Under the pieces are notes generated by a model. The model worked only from the letters and a program-made list of their open reading frames with translations. It was not told the origin of the DNA and made no database searches. The translations under genes and the position numbers were made by a program. From the NCBI RefSeq assembly GCF_001718315.1, contig NZ_CP013364.1:310001-374000 (forward strand): DNA of 64,000 bases, read 5' to 3'. Source of the stretch: Burkholderia diffusa. Lineage in GTDB: Bacteria > Pseudomonadota > Gammaproteobacteria > Burkholderiales > Burkholderiaceae. Below, piece by piece: positions 59,794 through 64,000 of the stretch (position 1 is its first letter; every line of letters starts with the position of its first letter).

Positions 59794-59834
59794 ATTTTGC
59801 TGATGAAAGGGGGCGGCTGCTTGACTCACGTCAA
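59794..59834 (-). promoter_or_regulatory. FNR/ANR-type promoter of the DedA-like gene
   Basis: TTGACTCACGTCAA at 59821-59834; leftward after 21 bases CAAAAT (59799-59794). Confidence 0.73.
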
Positions 59835-59845
59835 GCAGCGCGCCG

Positions 59846-59872
59846 TGCCGGCGCGGCGCGGCGCGGCGCGGC
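59846..59872. repeat. (GGCGC)n run between divergent FNR boxes
   Basis: A run of GGCGC-type units lies between the boxes at 59821 and 59885, echoing the GC repeat near 39545. It spaces the two divergent promoters. Confidence 0.5.
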
Positions 59873-59884
59873 AGGCCGATCGTG

Positions 59885-59925
59885 CTGACCCAGGTCAACG
59901 GTCGAACCGCGACGTTCCCTAGACT
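59885..59925 (+). promoter_or_regulatory. FNR/ANR-type promoter of the P1B-5 ATPase
   Basis: CTGACCCAGGTCAA at 59885-59898, gap of 21 bases, TAGACT at 59920-59925. Confidence 0.7.
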
Positions 59926-59997
59926 GAATGCCACGCCATCTTCAGTCGGAACCGGATGCAGTGAGCGCCTCCCTGCCCGGCGCTCGGAAAAATCGTC

Positions 59998-62289
59998 ATG
60001 TCGAGAATTCCCTGGTCGATCGATCTCGCGTTGCTGGTTCTCGCGGCCGTCACGCTCGCCGGAGGGGGCATGTGCGTGGCGTTCGATCTGCCTTCACTCG
60101 CGCGGGTCATCTGGTTGCTCGGCACGCTGCCGGTCTTGCTGGTGTTGACGGTGTCGCTCGCCACGGCCATCGCGAGAGGGCAGGCGGGCATCGATGTGCT
60201 CGCGTGGCTGGCGATCGCGTTGGCGATCGCGCTCGACGAGACGCTCGCCGCAACTGTCATTGCATTGATGCTGGCGAGCGGGCGGACGCTGGAACGGTAT
60301 GCGCAAGACCGCGCGCAACGCGAGATGACAGCGCTGCTCGGCCGTGCTCCTCGACAGGCAACCCGGTTCGAAAACGGCGAATGGCGTTCCGTTGCCGTGG
60401 AAACCATCGTCCCCGGTGACAGGCTGCTCGTGCGAAGCGGCGACTTCGTGCCGGTCGACGGCACACTGACCGATGACGCGGAACTCGACGAATCCATGCT
60501 GACGGGCGAGTCGTCCACCCAGCGGCGATGCGCGGGAGAAAGCGCATGCAGCGGCGTGGTCAACGCCGGTGCGCCGTTCGAAATGGTTGCTCGCACGACG
60601 GCGGGCGACAGCACGTTTGCCGGCATCGTTCGCATGGTCGAACGCGCGCAGCGCGAGCGAAGTCCGTCCGTGCGTCTCGCGGATCGCTACGCGGCATTCT
60701 TCGTGCTCGCTTCGTTGCTCGTCGCGGGCATCGCCTGGCTGCTGGCCGGCGACGTCGCGCGCGCACTCGCCGTGCTCGTCGTGGCCACGCCTTGCCCGTT
60801 GATCCTCGCCGTGCCGGTAGCCATCGTGTCCGGCATGTCGCGTTGTTCGAAACGCGGCATCCTCGTCAAAGGTGGGGGCGCGCTGGAGCGTCTCGCGCAA
60901 GCGACGATCCTGTTCTTCGACAAGACCGGGACGCTGACGTGTGGGCGGGCGCGCATCGTTGCGATCGAATGCGGCGCGGGCGCCGAAACGGACGATGTGC
61001 TGCGTTTCGCGGCGTCATTGGCTCAGGCTTCGGGACACGTCATTTCGGATGCACTGACAGTCGCCGCGCGGGAACGCCGGATCGATCTGTCGCCGCCGTC
61101 GGCAATCGTGGAAACGGCGGGCGAGGGCGTGACAGGCCGGGTCGACAACCGGACCGTCGCGATCGGCAAGTTCGGGTACGTCGGCGCCTGCTCAACGGTC
61201 GCCTCCTGGAGCGACGCGTTCCTCAAGCGGGTCGGCAACGAGGGCGGGGCTGCCGTATTCGTCGGCGTCGATGGCGTCATGATCGGCGCGATTCGGATGG
61301 CCGACCAGGTGCGGCTGGAAACACCGAGGGCATTGCGGTTGTTGAAACGGGAAGGCATCGAGCGCCTCGTCATGCTCACGGGCGACCGGCGAGACATTGC
61401 CTGCGCCGTCGGCGAGTTGCTGGGTGTCACCGACGTGCGTGCCGAGCAGACGCCGACCGACAAGCTCGCCGCGATTCAGGCCGCACGCAAGGAAGGCGTG
61501 ACGATCATGGTCGGCGACGGCGTGAACGACGCACCGGCGCTGGCGGCCGCCGACGTCGGTATCGCGATGGGTGCGCGGGGGGCGGCCGCGTCATCCGAAG
61601 CTGCCGACGTCGTACTGCTCGTCGATCGGCTGGATCGACTCGTGGATGCGATACGGATCGCACGACGATCGCGCCGCATCGCGATCGAGAGCGTGGTGGC
61701 CGGCATGTCGCTGTCGGTCGTCGCGATGACGATTGCGGCAGCCGGATTCCTGCAGCCGATTGCAGGTGCGGTCATTCAGGAAGTCATCGACGTCGTCGTC
61801 ATCGTCAACGCATTGCGCGTGCTGCTGGTTCGCCCGCGGCCGACGGACGCCCGGCTGGCAGACGTCGACGTGGAGCAACTCAAGCGCGAGCACGCGGCAT
61901 TGTCACCGTTGCTGGACCAGATCCGGGATCTCGCGGATCGCATGCCGCAACTATCCAGGGCTGCCATCGCGACCGAACTTGCCCACATGATCGGCGCGCT
62001 GGACGAACGGCTGCTGCCGCACGAACGCGCCGACGATCAGGACGTCTACGCGCGTCTTGCCCCGCTTCTCGGTGGCGAGGACCCGCTGGCGGCGATGAGC
62101 GGCGCGCACCGCGAGATCTTCAGGATGGTCAGATCGCTCAGGCAGATGGTCGCGGACCTGCCGCGTGACGGAACCAACGCCGTGCAGGTGCAGGCGATAC
62201 AACGCCTGCTGTACGGGCTGGAAGCGATCGTACGCCTGCATTGCGCTCAGGAGGAGGAACTGTTCCACGCCGTCGGCGCGGATGCGTGA
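59998..62289 (+). CDS. P1B-5-type metal ATPase with hemerythrin-like tail
   Basis: A 763-residue metal pump. It lacks N-terminal metal-binding domains and starts directly with helices. The membrane metal motif is Thr264-Pro265-Cys266 (TPCPL), the phosphorylated residue Asp308 (DKTGTLT), and GDGVNDAPAL the hinge. Residues about 625-763 form a hemerythrin-like four-helix domain with spaced His/Glu (KREHAAL, LPHERADD, GAHREIF, LHCAQEEELFH). TPC plus hemerythrin marks the P1B-5 class, linked in rhizobia to nickel and iron export. Start at 59998 lacks a strong ribosome site. Confidence 0.93.
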   Translation: MSRIPWSIDLALLVLAAVTLAGGGMCVAFDLPSLARVIWLLGTLPVLLVLTVSLATAIARGQAGIDVLAWLAIALAIALDETLAATVIALMLASGRTLERYAQDRAQREMTALLGRAPRQATRFENGEWRSVAVETIVPGDRLLVRSGDFVPVDGTLTDDAELDESMLTGESSTQRRCAGESACSGVVNAGAPFEMVARTTAGDSTFAGIVRMVERAQRERSPSVRLADRYAAFFVLASLLVAGIAWLLAGDVARALAVLVVATPCPLILAVPVAIVSGMSRCSKRGILVKGGGALERLAQATILFFDKTGTLTCGRARIVAIECGAGAETDDVLRFAASLAQASGHVISDALTVAARERRIDLSPPSAIVETAGEGVTGRVDNRTVAIGKFGYVGACSTVASWSDAFLKRVGNEGGAAVFVGVDGVMIGAIRMADQVRLETPRALRLLKREGIERLVMLTGDRRDIACAVGELLGVTDVRAEQTPTDKLAAIQAARKEGVTIMVGDGVNDAPALAAADVGIAMGARGAAASSEAADVVLLVDRLDRLVDAIRIARRSRRIAIESVVAGMSLSVVAMTIAAAGFLQPIAGAVIQEVIDVVVIVNALRVLLVRPRPTDARLADVDVEQLKREHAALSPLLDQIRDLADRMPQLSRAAIATELAHMIGALDERLLPHERADDQDVYARLAPLLGGEDPLAAMSGAHREIFRMVRSLRQMVADLPRDGTNAVQVQAIQRLLYGLEAIVRLHCAQEEELFHAVGADA

Positions 62290-62301
62290 CGGGGAAACGC
62301 A

Positions 62302-63255
62302 TCACGCATGCGGCGCACTTACGAGAAGGACCGGCGTTTTCGTGATGCGCGCAACGCGTCCGGCCACGCTGCCGACGAGCCAGCCGGTGACGCCGCGCCG
62401 CCCATGAGTGCCCATGACGACCATGTCCGCGTTCCATTCGATGGCGTCGTGCACGATCAGGTGAGGCACGTCCGTGCCAGTGCGATCCGTTTGAATCAGC
62501 TGCGACTGCGCGTGTCCGGCCGGTGTGCCGTCGAGCAGGGCCATGGCCTTTTGCAGGATGTGATTGCCTTCGCTGACCAACGCCGTTTCCAGCGTCTCGA
62601 CCGGGACGAAATCACCCAGCGATGTGGGGCGATCGAGCACGTATATCGCACGGAATTCGGTCTCGGGCCGCGAGAATTTCAATCCCGTTCGCAATGCGTG
62701 AAGCGCAATCGGGCTGCCGTCGACAGCGAACAGCATCCGCCGCGGCAGGTGCTCGGCCACCGACGCAAAACCCTCCGGAACGATGAGCAGCGGGCAGCCG
62801 ACGAGCTTGCCGAGCGGGCCGGAAACCGTTCCTTCGATCCATCCGAGCAGGCCATGATGCTGCCGTGCGCCGACGATCAGGAGTTCGGCCTGCCAGGCTT
62901 GCGCACAGTCGGCCAGCGCATGTGCGATATCCCCGCCGTGCGTCGACAGATCGACGACTTCCGTGTCGATCGAGAGGTCGTCGCGCGGGATTGCGCTTCG
63001 GGCGCGCGACAGCGCGTCGGATGCGTCTCGCAGCAATTCGTCGCGAGCCGATTCGAGAAATGCCGTGGATCTCGATCCGCGCGGGACGAGTGTCCGTGGA
63101 TTATCTGCAACGCTGACGATATGCACTGCTGCGTTCGATGGAAGGAACGCTTTGGCATACGCGAGTGCATGTGCGGATGCGGCGGAGCCGTCGATGGCGA
63201 TCAGCACCCGCAGGGGAGCGGAGACTGCCTGGACGGGTGAAGCGCTGGTGTTCAT
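62302..63255 (-). CDS. Universal stress protein, tandem UspA domains
   Basis: A 317-residue two-domain USP starting MNTSASPVQAVS. Domain 1 has a degenerate loop (GARQHHG...GTVSG). Domain 2 has a full ATP loop GTHGRRG...VGSVAGRV. GGGAGAC precedes the start at 63255. It is convergent with the P1B-5 ATPase (12 bases between stops) and has its own FNR-type promoter. It differs clearly from the tandem USPs near the left end and is longer. Confidence 0.9.
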   Translation of the reverse strand: MNTSASPVQAVSAPLRVLIAIDGSAASAHALAYAKAFLPSNAAVHIVSVADNPRTLVPRGSRSTAFLESARDELLRDASDALSRARSAIPRDDLSIDTEVVDLSTHGGDIAHALADCAQAWQAELLIVGARQHHGLLGWIEGTVSGPLGKLVGCPLLIVPEGFASVAEHLPRRMLFAVDGSPIALHALRTGLKFSRPETEFRAIYVLDRPTSLGDFVPVETLETALVSEGNHILQKAMALLDGTPAGHAQSQLIQTDRTGTDVPHLIVHDAIEWNADMVVMGTHGRRGVTGWLVGSVAGRVARITKTPVLLVSAPHA

Positions 63256-63295
63256 GAATGTCTCCCGATGGCAAGCGACAGTCTTGTACACGGCC

Positions 63296-63337
63296 ATTTT
63301 TCGCACGGTCGGTGCCTGCCGGGTTGACCTTCGTCAA
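63296..63337 (-). promoter_or_regulatory. FNR/ANR-type promoter of the USP gene
   Basis: TTGACCTTCGTCAA at 63324-63337; leftward AAAAAT (63301-63296) after 22 bases. Confidence 0.73.
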
Positions 63338-63406
63338 GTGCGTTCGTCTTCGCGGTGCCGGGCGAGACGGCGGCCCGATCGCGGCGAGCGCATGGCCGCT
63401 ATCGCG

Positions 63407-63448
63407 TTGACATGAGTCAAGCGGGAGGCCGACTTCAGGCAGCAGCAT
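63407..63448 (+). promoter_or_regulatory. FNR/ANR-type promoter of the last gene
   Basis: TTGACATGAGTCAA at 63407-63420, gap of 22 bases, CAGCAT at 63443-63448. Confidence 0.68.
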
Positions 63449-63531
63449 TGAAACGAGGCCGCGTTGATCGCGACAGGCACCGAGCCTGCGCAAACCGCGC
63501 CGCGTGCCGCTACCCGACTGGAGAAATGATC

Positions 63532-64000
63532 ATGCGAAAGCTGGCAATGTTGATCGTGCTTGCGCAGATGCTGTTCGCCGCAACAACGTGCGGGGCTGCC
63601 ACCGATCAGTCGGTCCGGAGCGTCACGAAGCACGGCCTGACCGTCCATTTCGGCATCGTGCCCGCTGACAAGGCCTCACGCCCGCAGCAAGAGGCGGGCG
63701 TGCCAGGCGATGCGAAGAACGGGCAGGGGCTGGCCAGCTATCATCTCGTGGTTGCACTGCTCGACGCCAGGACCGGATCGCGCATCGATGACGCGATGAT
63801 CGTCGCCACGATGACCTCACCGGCGTCCAAGGCCCGGCCGAAGGTTCAAATCAAGCGTTTGCCGGCGTTCACGGTCAACGGCATGGTGACGTACGGCAAC
63901 TACTTCGACATGCCGTGGGCCGGCCGGTATTACATCGATCTTTCAGTCAGACGGCGCGACAGCGCCGACACGGTTCACGTTCGACTGAATTACGAACACA
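63532..64000 (+). CDS. Secreted protein, cut by the window end
   Basis: The first 156 codons of an exported protein. A signal peptide (KLAMLIVLAQMLFAATTCGA) is followed by a beta-rich domain with VHFGIVPADKA, LVVALLDARTGSRIDDAMI and YGNYFDMPWAGRYYIDLSV. The last stretch is FixH/YtkA-like in style, where such proteins face the periplasm near metal or oxidase systems. GGAG lies 8 bases before ATG 63532; ATG 63526 is too close. The 3' end is outside the window. Confidence 0.78.
   Translation, partial: MRKLAMLIVLAQMLFAATTCGAATDQSVRSVTKHGLTVHFGIVPADKASRPQQEAGVPGDAKNGQGLASYHLVVALLDARTGSRIDDAMIVATMTSPASKARPKVQIKRLPAFTVNGMVTYGNYFDMPWAGRYYIDLSVRRRDSADTVHVRLNYEH

Noticed and set aside
1..64000. CRISPR arrays, rRNA, tRNA, insertion sequences or phage genes
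   Set aside because: None seen on reading both strands; no regular direct repeats with spacers, no transposase or integrase motifs.

Overview
The window comes from a high-GC betaproteobacterium and most resembles the genus Burkholderia (cepacia-complex type). The evidence is about 65-70 % GC with strong G/C third-codon bias, Burkholderia-like PHB genes, paired NodT-type outer-membrane lipoproteins and a dense cluster of universal stress proteins (USPs). From memory of the literature, the gene set matches the 'low-oxygen-activated (lxa) locus' described for Burkholderia cenocepacia, a roughly 50-gene cluster linked to anoxic persistence. That match is recognition, not a search result.

Layout. 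(1) 0.25-4.2 kb: four USP genes and acetate kinase. (2) 4.4-9.6 kb: a tightly coupled operon of phasin, phaB, phaC, a phosphate acetyl/butyryltransferase and a zinc alcohol dehydrogenase. (3) 9.65-11.7 kb: a beta-CASP metallo-beta-lactamase RNA nuclease and a divergent unknown gene. (4) 11.8-23.5 kb: two tripartite export systems (DevBCA-type and RbbA/ABC-2-type), each next to a paralogous 61-62-residue membrane protein. (5) 23.8-26.9 kb: BON protein, zinc-ribbon protein and an FtsH-type protease. (6) 27-33.7 kb: a B12-type ribonucleotide reductase, PfkB kinase, polysaccharide deacetylase, a GH-like protein, an LRAT-like protein and a small secreted protein. (7) 33.7-36.2 kb: a serine-hydrolase/NamZ fusion whose 5' end overlaps a gene remnant. 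(8) 37-43.5 kb: archease-RtcB RNA repair, an alpha/beta hydrolase, phosphoribosyltransferase, erythromycin-esterase-like protein, hibernation factor and membrane protein. (9) 43.8-47.1 kb: orphan GroEL, Hsp20 and flavodoxin. (10) 47.2-52.4 kb: acyl-CoA synthetase, E1alpha, E1beta, E2 and acyl carrier protein. (11) 52.7-57.9 kb: CBS/BON protein, c- and b-type cytochromes, a two-component system and a small periplasmic protein. (12) 58.1-64 kb: CDF transporter, DedA-like protein, P1B-5 ATPase with hemerythrin tail, a USP and a secreted protein cut by the window end.

The unifying signal is regulatory. About 24 promoters carry a 14-bp palindrome close to TTGAT-N4-ATCAA, the FNR/ANR-type site. Almost every one is followed, after a gap of 21-23 bases, by a -10-like hexamer of pattern NANNNT pointing toward the nearest gene. 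At several divergent gene pairs two such promoters sit back to back. The locus therefore looks like a single anoxia regulon.

Read together, the genes suggest an oxygen-limited survival programme. Carbon and redox overflow would go through acetyl-CoA to PHB or acetate. Oxygen-independent dNTP synthesis would come from NrdJ. Proteostasis would use GroEL, Hsp20 and FtsH, and RNA/ribosome care would use RtcB, archease, HPF and the beta-CASP nuclease. Envelope remodelling, metal transport and stress signalling complete the set. This functional synthesis is inference; the promoter pattern and protein motifs are read from the sequence.
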